Assembly: GCA_005406025.1 (NCBI GenBank)
Contig: BGZK01000074.1
Span: 186,001-250,000 of the forward strand
DNA from: Eumeta japonica
Lineage: Eukaryota > Arthropoda > Insecta > Lepidoptera > Psychidae
Length of the DNA stretch: 64,000 nt
Reading direction: 5' to 3'
The notes under the pieces were generated by a model, which was not told the origin of the DNA, did not search any database, and was given only the letters and a program-made list of their open reading frames with translations. The first letter of the stretch is position 1. The number at the start of each line of letters is the position of its first letter. This document shows positions 1 through 11,880 of the stretch, piece by piece. Position numbers and translations under genes: made by a program.

Positions 1-711
1 GTTATTTGAGATCCGGAGCAAGTGTTTTAATTTAAATCACCAATTCACCGGTTCATTTGCCAGAAGTCAAAAACCGAAACCCATACCTACTGGTTTCGAG
101 ACAACGTTCTGAATGCTCCTACATACCAACGTAATTAATAGATGTTTGGAAACCCATACGTTTGTTGCCATTACGACATTATCCATTCTATTATACAGTG
201 AAACATGACATGGGGGCGTACCTAGTTTCTGGCCTAGGGTTTAGGGGCAAGTCAGATTTTTTTAGGTCAGAATATAAACGGGGCGTAATATCATGTGGAA
301 CATACAATTTCCAAGGGAGGTAGCTGCCCTACCCCTCGGGTACGTCCATGCAGTGAAATACCAAAATGATCTGTTCACTATTTCGACTAAAGTGAAATAG
401 TAACTAGTATTATGTGAATAATCTGTGTGAGTTGACCACATGAATATCATTCATATATATTTAAAGCGTTTGCATTAAACCCTGTTTTGAATAATCCTTG
501 CTAAAATATAAGCGCGAAACTTTGTTTTGGAGTTTGATCCGCTTTGAAGGTTTATCGAGATTTCACAACATTTCGCTGTATGGATGGATTTTGCATGACT
601 GTTGTTTTATATCACAAAAACTAACTATTTAATTAACACGAATTAAAATGAAAATTATTAACAAAAAAATAAATCTGAATTTTATAAGTGTTAAAAGAAA
701 ATGACACAAAC
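1..711. other. Start of intron 3, no exon seen
   Basis: AT-rich sequence downstream (in transcript order) of the NKCD exon. I looked for a G5 SAK-type motif or a polybasic tail on the minus strand and found none. The short open frames here resemble no known protein. The remainder of the GTPase gene must lie beyond the left edge. Confidence 0.6.
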
Positions 712-886
712 TTGAGCTCTCGGTCGCACTTATTCCCCGCCAGCACCATGGGGACCCTCGGAGGTCTTCTACCTCGCCCTCCCCCCGCAGCGCCCGCTTT
801 CGTCTCCAAGATCTGTTCTCGCAGCCGTATCACCTCCTCGAAGGACTCCCTGCTGTCCATCGCGAATACCAGAACGAACATGTCGC
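712..886 (-). CDS. RASD-type GTPase, coding exon 3 (to NKCD)
   Basis: The acceptor is tgtttttcttttag, after which GC completes Gly164 and the frame reads DMFVLVFAMDSRESFEEV. It continues to VPMVLAGNKCDREL, with the guanine-specificity motif NKCD at residues 215-218. Between them lies a Gly/Arg-rich insert (roughly residues 194-206) absent from canonical Ras proteins. The likely donor is gtttgt (706-711), leaving two bases of a Lys/Asn codon. A second candidate gt lies 4 bases downstream, so the 3' boundary is less certain than the 5' one. The following exon, which should hold the SAK motif and C-terminus, is not found in 1-711. Confidence 0.88.
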
Positions 887-2699
887 CTAAAAGAAAAACA
901 TACAAATTTCGTTGAATTCGTTGAAAAGTAATAATATTTATTTCAACGAGTTCTGGCACATAGTAGGTTCGGCACTAGTGTAAGGTTTAAGATATACCTA
1001 AAGTTTTAAGGTATACTATACACTGGGGGCCATCTACGAATGAGTCTAAATTGGACACTGCAAAGTCAGCAGAGCGCGGACTTAAAAAAAAAGTCTTGTG
1101 AAATAGTGATTTTAATAAAAGGCTACAATATACAGTAATCGATCTAAAAACGCTTTAAACAAAGCATGACCTAACATTGGTCAAACATGGGGCAAACGAC
1201 ATCTACTTAAATGTAAATGTAACTGCAAAACAGAAAAATATTTCTTAAATTAAAGATCAGTAATCAAATAAATATCCTAGTCACGGTCCGAACTGTGAAT
1301 AGAAACGTACGCGCTGTAGATAAATAAATATAGTGGTCATTGAAACAAAGAAAATATTTATGTTTTTCTAAAAAGTGTTATTTAATTACTTATTTCTAAC
1401 AAAAAGATTATGTCATTGCATATTTCCTTCTCAAAATATCTTACGTCAGCATATCTTAAAAATGTAACAACTTCAATTTCTTAATGAATATATCTGTCTT
1501 GAAGTTGAACTTTTCCAAGCAGCTTCTTAATTAAAAAAGCTATTAAGGTGACACCTTACACAAAAAGTAGCGTCTACTAGTCCCATTCTCGCTTTGAGTT
1601 ACGACAAACAGGGACACCACGCTAGCGTATAATTGCGAGTACAATTAGTAGATGTGCGAATCAAGAAGTCTAACAGGTCGTGGGAACATGTTTTTTTCAT
1701 TAAAAATTAGAGAATTCACTTTAGCTTGTTTTAGATGCCTATAAAAATTAATTTTAGAGAAAGTCCCGTAAGCCGTAGCATCTTGGACCTACTTGATAAA
1801 ATTTGCTATAATAGCTTCGATTTTAAAGACCTTCTAGCACAATCGCAATAGGATGCCACCCCGAAAAATAAATGACAATTTTCTTTAAACATTTCTAAAA
1901 TTGTAAATAATGTAACAATTGCTATATATAAAACACTATAAAAACTAGATGAAATTATTTTTTTTTCCAAAAAAAAGTGTGCTTAAATAATAAACAAGCT
2001 GAGAATGTATAATGAGAGTAAATGTCCAAATTATTACAGTTTTGAAGTATTTTAACAGAAATATCTAAAAGTCACTTATCCGGTGATCCTACATAGAATC
2101 TATGGTCTACATGTTTGCTGTCACCTAATTGTTTGTTACACTGTACTGCAGTGCTGTAGTTATATTTTTTCCATCTAAATTTCCTATTTTTTACATTAAA
2201 TAAACTTTATTTGCTAATGGATACGTACATTAAAACCATAGGTATAATTATTTTAATTGCACAAGCGAATCCTAGCACGCAAAACTGAAAACTCGCTGTT
2301 TAATACCTAAAAATATGTTACATAAACAACAAAGGCTTATTTCAAGAGGATTTTACCTAATGTGAAATATTCAAATAGCTTATTGTCATAAAATGTTATT
2401 AGTTTTGCTTATTAAGAAATAGAACTCGACAACTGTTCGATTAAAAAACTCACACATGTATAAAAGTATAGCTTACTTAATTTACGATTTAGCAGCAAAA
2501 TAACTCCATGTGTTTATTTAATAAATACTCAGCATTATGGTTTATAAGACACGAACTAAAAATCGAGTCTTTTTTTTTTAAATATATTCTAACCCCACTT
2601 TTTGTGTTTTGTCGTCAAGAACAGCATTTCTTAACATTTCTGTACGAGAGATCGACTAAAGCAGCCAGTTAATAGTAATATTCAGTCAAATTGTTATTT
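887..2699. other. Intron 2 segment without recognisable features
   Basis: Very AT-rich, with stop codons in all frames and scattered homopolymer runs of A and T. No exon, transposon protein or tandem array was recognised. Confidence 0.6.
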
Positions 2700-3335
2700 T
2701 TAGGATTCCGCACCTCTAAATGAAAAAGAAGCGGAACCCTTATAAGATTATTCGTGCGACTGTCCGTCTGTCCATCTGTCAAAGCTGATCTGGACCTGAT
2801 GTATTGGACCGATTACGTAAACATTTGGTGCTTATCTATGACCCAAACACGGATGTCAATTTTAAATATAAGGTTCACTTTTGATGGATATTTCTTTAGT
2901 AGTTATTAAAAAGTTAAAAAAAAGAAACCATGGAAACTTAAGGTTGGTTACACTACGTAACGCATTTAATGAAAGCGTTCTTATTGAACGAGTCACGAAT
3001 ATGTGTTTTTTAAAACTTTCAAGAAGATATTTTTAATCTTATTTAAGAAAATAGACGAAAATTGACAATTCCCTCCTAATTAACTACTTCGTCTAAATAT
3101 ATTGAAAAAAATACAGGAAATAGTTCTTTACTTATATATACATTAGAGGAAAACTTATAAGAAATTTGCTTCGTTTCATACATGGGCCAGGCTTCACGGG
3201 AAAACAATTAATAAAAATCGTTCAAATGCGAGTGGGGCTATTGCTAAGAATCCGCAGTTATATGAATGAAAATAATTCCTTTTAAGCATTCAACGCTAAT
3301 ATGTTGTGTTATAGTACGGAACCCTGGGTCGGATT
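2700..3335 (+). repeat. Dispersed insect-type repeat with CGGAACCCT ends
   Basis: Starts with TAGGATTCCGCACCTC, soon followed by CGGAACCCTTATAAG and a CTGTCCGTCTGTCC stretch. It ends near TAGTACGGAACCCTGGGTC about 600 bases later. Short blocks of this form (TACGGAACCCT..., then CTGTCTGTC) recur in many lepidopteran genomes as a noncoding dispersed repeat, recalled here from general knowledge. No reading frame is conserved. Exact ends and class are unknown. Confidence 0.45.
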
Positions 3336-3744
3336 TTTAGTTCTATTTAACTGGTTTACCCGTCGAGTTGCACCTTTGCCCACGTTAGTCATAACATATC
3401 ACGTTTCTACGAAACGGCACAGCTACTAGAAAAACAATAAAATTTTACTCATTAATTGACTTTACGATTTATTTCTATGTATCGATATGTATATAAGTCT
3501 TTATATTTATATATCCTATTACATGACAGGATTTGATTGATAAAAAATTGCGAAAATTGTATAAATTCCCCTAAATAAAAACAGACAAGCGATAAAGCAC
3601 ACGTTACAATCTATTCTCCCGAAAAACGTGATCACCAGTTGACGTGACAGTCTACTTAGACGCTCATACCCTATTTCCATTTCGCAAAACTAATTTAGCT
3701 GGAAATATTTTTTTAAGACGAATGGACATTTCCAAACGGATCCT

Positions 3745-4065
3745 TAATTCGTTTTTGGTTCGCGATCGGACTCGTTAGCTTCGGACTTCAAACGAGCCCC
3801 AATCATTTTGTCGTCCGCGACTGTCGCCAGTTCGGGGCCATCGCGCCGACGTCGCCCGCGCCGTCGCCACAGGCTGCGGGAGGTCAGTCGAGACGGGCCG
3901 GATGCACGCAAATTAATTTGCGGCGTCGAAGCGCAGCGCGCGACCCGCTCGCTCTCTGCGATGGAAATGTTGCGGTCGCTTTGAGTCTCTGCTTTCGGGC
4001 CGATTGCGAGGAAATTTCGTGACCGGCAGAAAAAAAAACCCGATTGCATGATACCGACCGGAAAG
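3745..4065. other. GC- and CpG-rich island inside intron 2
   Basis: About 300 bases strikingly rich in CG dinucleotides (for example CGCGCCGACGTCGCCCGCG near 3842) between AT-rich flanks. Open frames run through it on the minus strand, but the translations are low-complexity Arg/Ser text without a recognisable domain. The openness is explained by the lack of T/A-rich stops. It may be an alternative promoter, an untranslated exon or a decayed repeat; the sequence does not decide. Confidence 0.4.
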
Positions 4066-5850
4066 GTGGTTTCTGGTTGCGATAATAAATGAAGGATTTA
4101 ATGATTTTGCCTAAGAAGGTTTTGTGTGTGCAATTAATTTTACGAATCATGATTTGTGTGCAAGCAGTCACGTGAATCGGTCGAGAAAGTTAGAAAAGGT
4201 TTATAAAAAGTTTTACACAAAGCTTATATCATAAATATTCATATAAACGCTTTGGTTCTCCCACAGTAAATCTGAAATACAATCTAAGGTTTACTTTGTA
4301 TCTCTAAAACTATTTACTTAAGTTTTCTGTTCTTACAAGTGAAAAAGAAAATAAAATTTTGAAGTCCATTAGGCATAAATATGATATAAGTCTGTTTATT
4401 TTATACCTATCGACTTTGAAAATAAATTTAATTATGTCTAAATATAAAAAACATATGTGTCATTAAAAAAAAATCAAAACTAATTGATAAATGTTAGAAC
4501 TCGTTTTATCATTTTAATAGTGGAATTTTGATCTCAAATTATCACATATTTGGCGTCAAATCCAGAAACTTTGACAGACAAATATAGTACGCATTTAGCT
4601 ATCAGCATAAATTAATATATCGCTTGATAAACTTTAACGGCGTTCATGTAATGAATAAACAATTTAGCATATTTCCTTCATAACAGTCGGCATCCAGCAG
4701 TCAGATGGCGCGTCACTCGATTCGAATGCTCAGAAAATGAAGGAACTCGCATAATAAGACCACGAAAACTAAAACCTTTTTCCCTGGAAAATCTTGAAGA
4801 ATATTAATGACGGCTTGATATTGCTTTCCCTTGTATAAAAAATCCGTCGACGTGACACCTGTCAAACTAAAATACATTTATGATTTCTCATATGCCCCGA
4901 GAATCGGTAAGCTCAAAGGCTCAGCGGGTAAGACGTTAGTTTCGCTTCAAAAGTTTCTGAGTTCGATGACCGCAAAGCGCGACACGTCTTTCTTACTATT
5001 TTTTGCTGACAAGAAATTGCGCCCTTGTATACCCTGAACACTCTTAGCTAACTTGATACATTTCTTTGATTTTTATCAAGTTTAGCAGTCACTAACTTTC
5101 ATAGGATAGAATTTTCAAACAAAAAATTTTTGATGGAAGACGAAGATCATTTCAACTGAATAAATACAATATTCATAAATTCAACATAAAAACTATTTTT
5201 TTTTCATAACGTTATTGCTTTCTGCTTCCATACATTATTACATTATTACCGCAATTGGAGAAAACTATGTAGCGATACTTAAAGAATAATCATACCTTAT
5301 ATACAACAAGAGGCAATAAAAACTCATGGTGCAGCCGTTCCTCTTTATTCACTACATAAGACCATATATAAATACTTTACAATAACAATAAAATAATATT
5401 ATTTACGCCATAGCTACCACGTGGAATCGTGCATCATGACTGCTCGGCACTGACTACATACATACACGCTGACTTATTTCGCGCGCTCGCTTCGGCTTGC
5501 CCCACCCCGCCTTCTTTACTCGCCCGTTCTCTTGCTCTCTCTCACTCGTCTTATCTGCAGCGCTAGAAATCGTACGGAGTGGGGGATCTTACGGTGTCGT
5601 TTTTTCCAAGTTAGTCGCCAGGCCCGGCGTAAGAAGCATAACCTCAAAAACAATATAACGACTGTGACGACAAATATTATCAAAAAAAAAAATACTATTG
5701 TATTGAGACGCGTGCCATTTTTTAACTCTATTGAAATTAGACGCTTTCCTGCAAAATGCGCTACTAACTTGTAATATGGAACACACCGTTGACCCTCGTA
5801 TCTATTTTTACACTAGGATCTTCCACTACAAAGTCAAGAACCAGCAGTGG
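4066..5850. other. Intron 2 segment, mostly featureless
   Basis: AT-rich DNA. A pyrimidine-rich, GC-richer stretch around 5480-5630 looks like a possible remnant of an LTR or untranslated leader, but no partner copy or terminal repeat was found. No exon was recognised. Confidence 0.45.
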
Positions 5851-6310
5851 GTTTTTTTTTCCCTCTAGCGACGAGGAGGAGGTAAATAATGCATACCGCA
5901 CACCCTCGCGCCCGTACGCGTGGGTAGTGTGGGGCTAAAACCCACTAAGAAGTCCTCCCGAAGATAGCATAAATGGATCGGCTATGCTATGTAGTTGGAT
6001 AACTAAAATAACTTCACCTAACGCGGCCGAACGACACACGTGGGTGCCGACGACGCGTGAATTGCACTATGGACGACGCCTGACACCTCATCATAGGATG
6101 TCACCTTCACGGGTCGGTTTCCTTTTATAATACCCGGCACGGAGGCGGCTGGCGGCGGCCGGACGGAGTAAGGGATCTTAGGTCAATGACCTAACTAATT
6201 CGGGAGAACCTAGACTCAGTCAGTCATGCGTATCGTTGACACCAGCAGCGGGTTGCATACTGCATGTTAAAGCATGTTGCAGGCAAACATCTAATTATGG
6301 TTTTCCACGA
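5851..6310 (+). repeat. Modular dispersed repeat, longest copy
   Basis: The first part (5851-6025) has a T/C run, CTCTAGCGACGAGGAGGAGG, then GTACGCGTGGG and GGATCGGCTATGCTATGTAG. It matches 38722-38892 closely over about 170 bases. The last part (about 6245-6300), GGGTTGCATACTGCATGTTA and GTTGCAGGCAAACATCT, matches 30560-30615. So this copy contains both modules with a CpG-rich middle. There is no protein coding. The class is unknown; a nonautonomous element is likely. Confidence 0.6.
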
Positions 6311-9300
6311 ATTTACATTCAACATAATAAAATCCTTTAAAATTGTTATTAGGTTTTAATAGTCATTGTCTGAATGGATGGGATGGTTGCATGTACATAG
6401 TTGCGTTTAGATATTTCGTACAGTTATTGATAGGACCGTACGAATGATTGAATAATAACGTATTACAGTACAACGCACGAAACTCTGCCGCTCTAAATTG
6501 CCTTCTAATGAAGCAATGTGTAGATACAACGTTCTCCAACCGTTCCTTCTTTTCCCCCGCGTTCCTGTGTTATGCCAATGCGACGCTTTCGTGACTAACT
6601 TCACAGCGGCACAGTTTCGTGCGTTAAGACAATAGCAATTGTGATTTTACATTACTGTGCATTGTATTATCAAAATTAGATCGGTAATTATTATAATTTT
6701 TAAAATGCTTACAAAAATCCAAAATTAATGGAATTTTTTTTTTCATTCTGTACTATTTTTGTGTACTGAACAACTCGATTTGATGCGACTTAAACTCTTA
6801 TTAGAAAATTACTACACACAAAAAAAATAATACAGCTTTTTCACAATTTCAAAAAGCGAATCAACACTTTCCTTTCCCCCGCTCCGTGTCCACTTATCCG
6901 CTATCCGCCAGCGGACGTAGCGATTCGAATAACGCTCATGCATATTCATGAGCGGAGCGTATCGTTACGTTTTATTTCCGATATACGTTTCGTGTAACCC
7001 GTTATTATTATGTTTGTGTAACATCTGTTTCGAGAGACGTATATATAGTAGAACTGTAGATGGTATTATGTCTAAGTGTCCTATTTTAAGCTAGTACTGT
7101 GACCTGATCTATTGCAATCATTATAGAAATATTTGCGGGACAACTCGGTCCGATAACTCAGTCTGGGGCCCTTGGACCTACAGTTCTAGTCAGAAGCTGC
7201 CAACAACGTAAAACCTTGAATTCAATTTTGACTGAAATTAATTGACCAATGAATTTTTCATTGGTCGATCTAGCCATGGTCAGAATGCGAAATCGATAGT
7301 TTCCGGTTCAAAGACAACGTTTTAAATCACTGCTTGTGCGGGAATCACCGCTGCGTGTATCGTTTATTGACATATTATATTGATACTTATGTGTATGTAT
7401 GTTTGTATGTAGTCTGGGCGTATGTTGCGTGTGTGCGTGTGTGTGTTTGTACGCACGTGCGGGCACATAGTCAATAACCCATCTTGTAAAATGTTAAAAG
7501 ACTGGTGTTTCAATAAATGATGGTGTGATTGATGGCGTGAGTGTTGAATACCGAAAAAATATGGAAATATTGTCGGTGAATGAATACGGAAATTCAAATT
7601 CGAAATGTCTTTATTGCACAGGTTATAAAATAACAGTTTATATACGTAATAATTTTTGGCGAATTTACACTTTACCGCTCGTTCGTAGGACAGTTTTCTC
7701 TTACGAAGAATGAGCAGGAAACTTATGGGTAGCTCTTTTCTAATTAAATCACGCATAGCTAAAACAAATACAAAACCAGATGATCTCATACCATTGACAT
7801 CAATCCTCTGAACTCTGTTACTCAAATGCGATTTCAGAAGGTCAAATGCCTTGGAGGGATTGCAAAATACGCCAATTACATGTAAAGAACTTTTCGAGGG
7901 CCTTAGTCACCACGGTGTATTCAAGGTTTTATCGTATAACTTAAATTTAAAGTCAATAACTCGGCCCTTAATTCTTCCAGTCTCGTTCTTTATGACATTC
8001 AACTTATTTTTATAAAATTGATGCTATTTTTCATTTTATTATTTGCGTGCTTTGCTTTAGCCGCGATGCAAATTCGCTTAACATTTTTTGAATAAAGTAA
8101 TCAGGGACCGGTTAGCTGTAGTAAAGCATTAATATGTAATAAAAAATATTATGCAGAGCGAAGTGGTGACACATATTGATGAAGGAACAAACTTTGAAAT
8201 TATCGGGGCCTGTCAGTGAAGAAATACAGGCATGGGACAATCATACCAAGTGCAATTCTTTGGTCTTTACCTACTCCATTAAGAAACAGGTGTGGACTTA
8301 TATATTCGTCCTTTTTAGACAAAGACTCTAAGTAAAATGTAAGAATCTAACATATTTCGAATAAGTAGAAATCGGGACATAGATATAAACCTAGCAATAA
8401 GAACTAGATTTATTCTATTTTCTCTCGGGCGGAGCTACAAGCAAAAGCCGTACGTAAGATAATCAACATTATTACCGTCGAAAATTCCTCTATAACTTTT
8501 TCGAGATATATTTAGCAGAAACATATTCTCTTGTTATAGTTGGTCGCGCGCTCCCTCCGGGCGCCAGACATGGTCTCCGTCCACAAGTTTACAAACTTAA
8601 TTTGGCTCTTTTACTCGCTCCTGTTTTATGTGGAACCGACGCAGTGATTTCTTTAACGCGACATTAATATTATACGATCCAGGTCATAAATCAATTTTCT
8701 AATATTACAAGTAGTTGCATTGTAATATAATTTTTTAGAAAAAAGGAAACACTGAAAATCAATAAGTAATTGGGAGAAATATAAGTTATATTCTCTTGTA
8801 TAAAATATGATGTGTGAAATCTGCTCGGATGTTTGTTTACCGACAAGCTCGCACCATCTTAGTTACTGAGGTGGGATCTTAAATCGACTTCCGAGACGTG
8901 AGTCGAAAAATACATTTTGACTTTTATCCTGAACGAGTAACTGAAATTGTCGATTGTTTCATCGAATAACGCTTGTTATTTCTTATACTGGCCACATATA
9001 AAGGGTCATAACCATACAGGCACTATAGACTTACTACAAAAGTTCCTCATTATATTTTTAAGTACGAAATCATACAATTAATATCAACACACACACGCAA
9101 GCGCAGGCACACACACGCAAGCACCCACGCTAACGCACACTTCTGTCAGATACCCACAAAAAAAAAAACTAGTATTGTAATAGCGTTACAATGCTACTCG
9201 CGTAAACATTCAACAGAAGCTAAGCAGATGTCCGAATCGAGCACTGGGGAGGATAACAATTGCTGAGTTAATTCAAATTTAAAGTCAATTTGTAGAGAGG

Positions 9301-9841
9301 AGGGCGTTGAATAAATACCAATGAATTCCGTTGAAGCTCGTCCATTTCTATGAGTAACAATTATAAGCCGCTTTTAACATTCACGAAATTCGTCACTAGG
9401 GATAATATTTTGGTACCTAACTTTACATATTTTGTTAACAATAGAAGTAAGTAACAAATTAATTATATAAAAAAAACGTGAGTCCATTTGATAAAGGATT
9501 AGTTATAAAGGATTATTATATGTAAAAAAAATAGAAATGTTTAAAAGAAATAGTAGTCGATATAAACTCAATACCAGAAATAAAAATAAACTGATTTTAC
9601 ATGTTAGTCGATTGTGCAAAATCACAAATTCATTTCGAGGGCTCTGTGTGCGCATTTTCAATTAGGTTTCTGTAGATATACAAGATTTACCCCTATATAA
9701 ATATAAGAGTGTAATTAAACAACCACTCAGTAAAAAATGGTTTTATACAGTTTCTGAATATTTAGAAGACAATTCGATCGAATGTCGATTGACATTCGAT
9801 TTCTCACCGGACTGTTTCGTTTGTTTTGTATTTGTTTTGGC
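6311..9841. other. Intron 2 segment with minor simple repeats
   Basis: Holds a GT-rich stretch at about 7385-7450 and an AC-rich stretch at about 9088-9140. A short hairpin lies at 7242-7268 (12-base arms, one mismatch). A block at about 8425-8455 reads, on the minus strand, as the GCTTTTGCTTGTAGCTCCGC motif common in insect repeats. No exon or transposon protein was recognised. Confidence 0.5.
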
Positions 9842-10018
9842 TATGTATGAGTAAATTAGAAAAGAGCTACACTTAAGTTTCTTGCTTCCTTTTTAAAGGA
9901 AAACTGCCTTCCGAACTAGCAGTAATGTGTAAATTTGCAAAAAATTATGATGCATTTCAAGTGTTATTTTGAACCTATGAAATAAACATATTTTAAATTT
10001 GAATTTGAATTTTCAAAT
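9842..10018 (+). mobile_element. 3' end of a CR1-like non-LTR retrotransposon
   Basis: Shares its layout with the 3' untranslated end at 22950-23124: GAGTAAA, then AGTTTCTTGC, then ATTTCAAGTGTTATTTTG, then CCTATGAAATAAA and ATATTTT. It finishes in a short TTTGAA repeat, as is typical of the 3' end of this kind of element. No coding part is present, so it is a strongly 5'-truncated insertion. Confidence 0.6.
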
Positions 10019-11683
10019 AGACTTGCATGTCAATAGTCCTGAGTCTACTCAGGGGTTGTTCAAATTACCCAAGGTGTTTTTTTCTAATCTAGACTCCCTC
10101 TTTGTGGGATACTGAATCTCTGTTACTGTTCTCTGTAGTATAAGATTTTCCTCATACTTTTCAATTAATACATTTAGTCAACATGTTCATATTACAACAT
10201 TTTCAACTTTTTCTGTACAATAGTGCATTCTCTGAACCCTACAGTTGACGTGAGTTTTCTATTGACTCTCCGTACCCCTTCACCTAAATGAAATTTTTTA
10301 AGACCTCTGAGCCCACACAATTTATGGATGACCCCTTTAAGTACTGAACTACATGGGAGTCAATTGCTCGTTCAGACACCCGAATGTTTCTTTATAAATT
10401 TAAAATGGTTATAAATATGAAGAACTTTTCTTTTTTTGACTAGTCATTGATAATTTTCAGCTCTATTCCATCTGAAATCTAAGTGTTTAATAAGAGTTTT
10501 TAAGAAGTTTTCTTACGTTGACTACTATTTTGCTCGTACAAAGGCATACATGGCTGAACTCTTCACTGAGTGAGGTATATACATATTCTAAACATATAAA
10601 ACTTAACATTTTGTGGTGATTGGTTTACGTCACGGAATCGTTCTAATGGTCTTTTCTATCGCCTCTTTTTAAACTCACTTTTGACTGAGAGTCACTTTTA
10701 AAAGAATTTTGACTTCTATATCTTCCTTTTAACGCGTTTTAGCTCGAACTACCGGTAAAAGGAGAACATGAAACGCAAACTATATTTTAAAGTGACTTTT
10801 TGTTAAATGTCAGCTCAAAAATTGATGATGGAAGAGGCTCTTAGACAATTAAATAAATTTTAATGGCTTTTAATTTAAATTAAATTTTAACTAACTAAAT
10901 CCTAATGATGAAACTTCACTAAACTCCCAAGTTCATATACATGTAATATGTCCTAAATGTTGAGCCATTTCGTCAAATATATTTCGTTTGTGATTATTTT
11001 CGTTATATGCTTTCATCCATCCCTTCCAGATGCTCTAACCATATTCTCTGGTTATATTACATACGCCTATTATAATTATTAAGTCTAATAACGATTGATC
11101 CCTACCGCTGCAGTTGTAATGTAAGAGATATAATTAAACTATTAAATCTTTGTATTTAATATGATTATCTCATAAAGTGTTAAATGTGCAAGTGCAACGC
11201 CGCCCTCAATGCAGCAGCACTAGCGCCATTTGGTCAAATTTATTACAGCTCTTAGTTACTATTTAACTGCACAGCAGCGCCATAGCCACTGCTATTGCGG
11301 CACTCCGCAATAAGGGAAATAACTAATTAGAGCTATAATAACGTAAAACGGCGCTACTACCATAAATGAACAGAAGGGTTTTGTTAATGTAATACATCCA
11401 TTTCGTTCACGAATATTTTGATATTAGAAATATGTCGAAGTTTTCTAGTAAAAGGTCGAATTTCACCAAAAAAAATAATAGTGAATTTTTGCAGCCACCG
11501 TGAAAAAATAATCGTACACGTTATAAAACATAAAACTCGCATTTACGGACAAAAGTCGTAAGTGGTCTGTTGATCTTGTATAATTCTCGTGTTTGAACAA
11601 ACTATACTCGTATTCTATGATATTGTGATTAATATGCTTTATGACTTACTGAACCCATTTTTTATTATTTTTCAAATTCATAT
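10019..11683. other. Intron 2 segment, nothing recognised
   Basis: AT-rich. There is a modest patch of short GC-richer sequence at about 11200-11320 with repeated GCGCCA and GCAGC words, but no reading frame or known repeat. Confidence 0.5.
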
Positions 11684-11880
11684 CTGACTGTCTGTCTGTA
11701 TGTCCTTTTATAGCTTAAGGACGGTTTGGCAGGTCACTATAAAAATTAGTAAGAACAGTTCATGAAAATTAGTGCATAGTCAAAACATGCGATTGCATAA
11801 ATGATAGGCTATTGTTTGTGTGTCTCTCTGTACGTCCTTTTATAACTTAAAAACGGTTGGACTGATCGTGATCAAATCAG
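11684..11880 (+). repeat. Diverged long monomers at the left edge of the satellite
   Basis: Two degenerate units of about 135-145 bases. Each has CTGTCTGTCTGTATGTCC or similar, then TTTTATA-CTTAA, an ACGGTT core, a GATC/GATCA-type core, and a further ~45-base segment (AAAACATGCGATTGCATAAA, TGATAGGCTAT). The main array's short monomers lack that segment. The array begins immediately after it. Confidence 0.75.

Noticed and set aside
3744..4171. Overlapping minus-strand frames of about 100 residues in the CpG-rich patch
   Set aside because: Low-complexity Arg/Ser text in more than one frame, no domain, no splice support. Openness follows from GC content.
5300..5640. Possible LTR of a retrotransposon
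   Set aside because: Pyrimidine-rich and CpG-richer, but no second LTR, primer-binding site or polyprotein piece was found.
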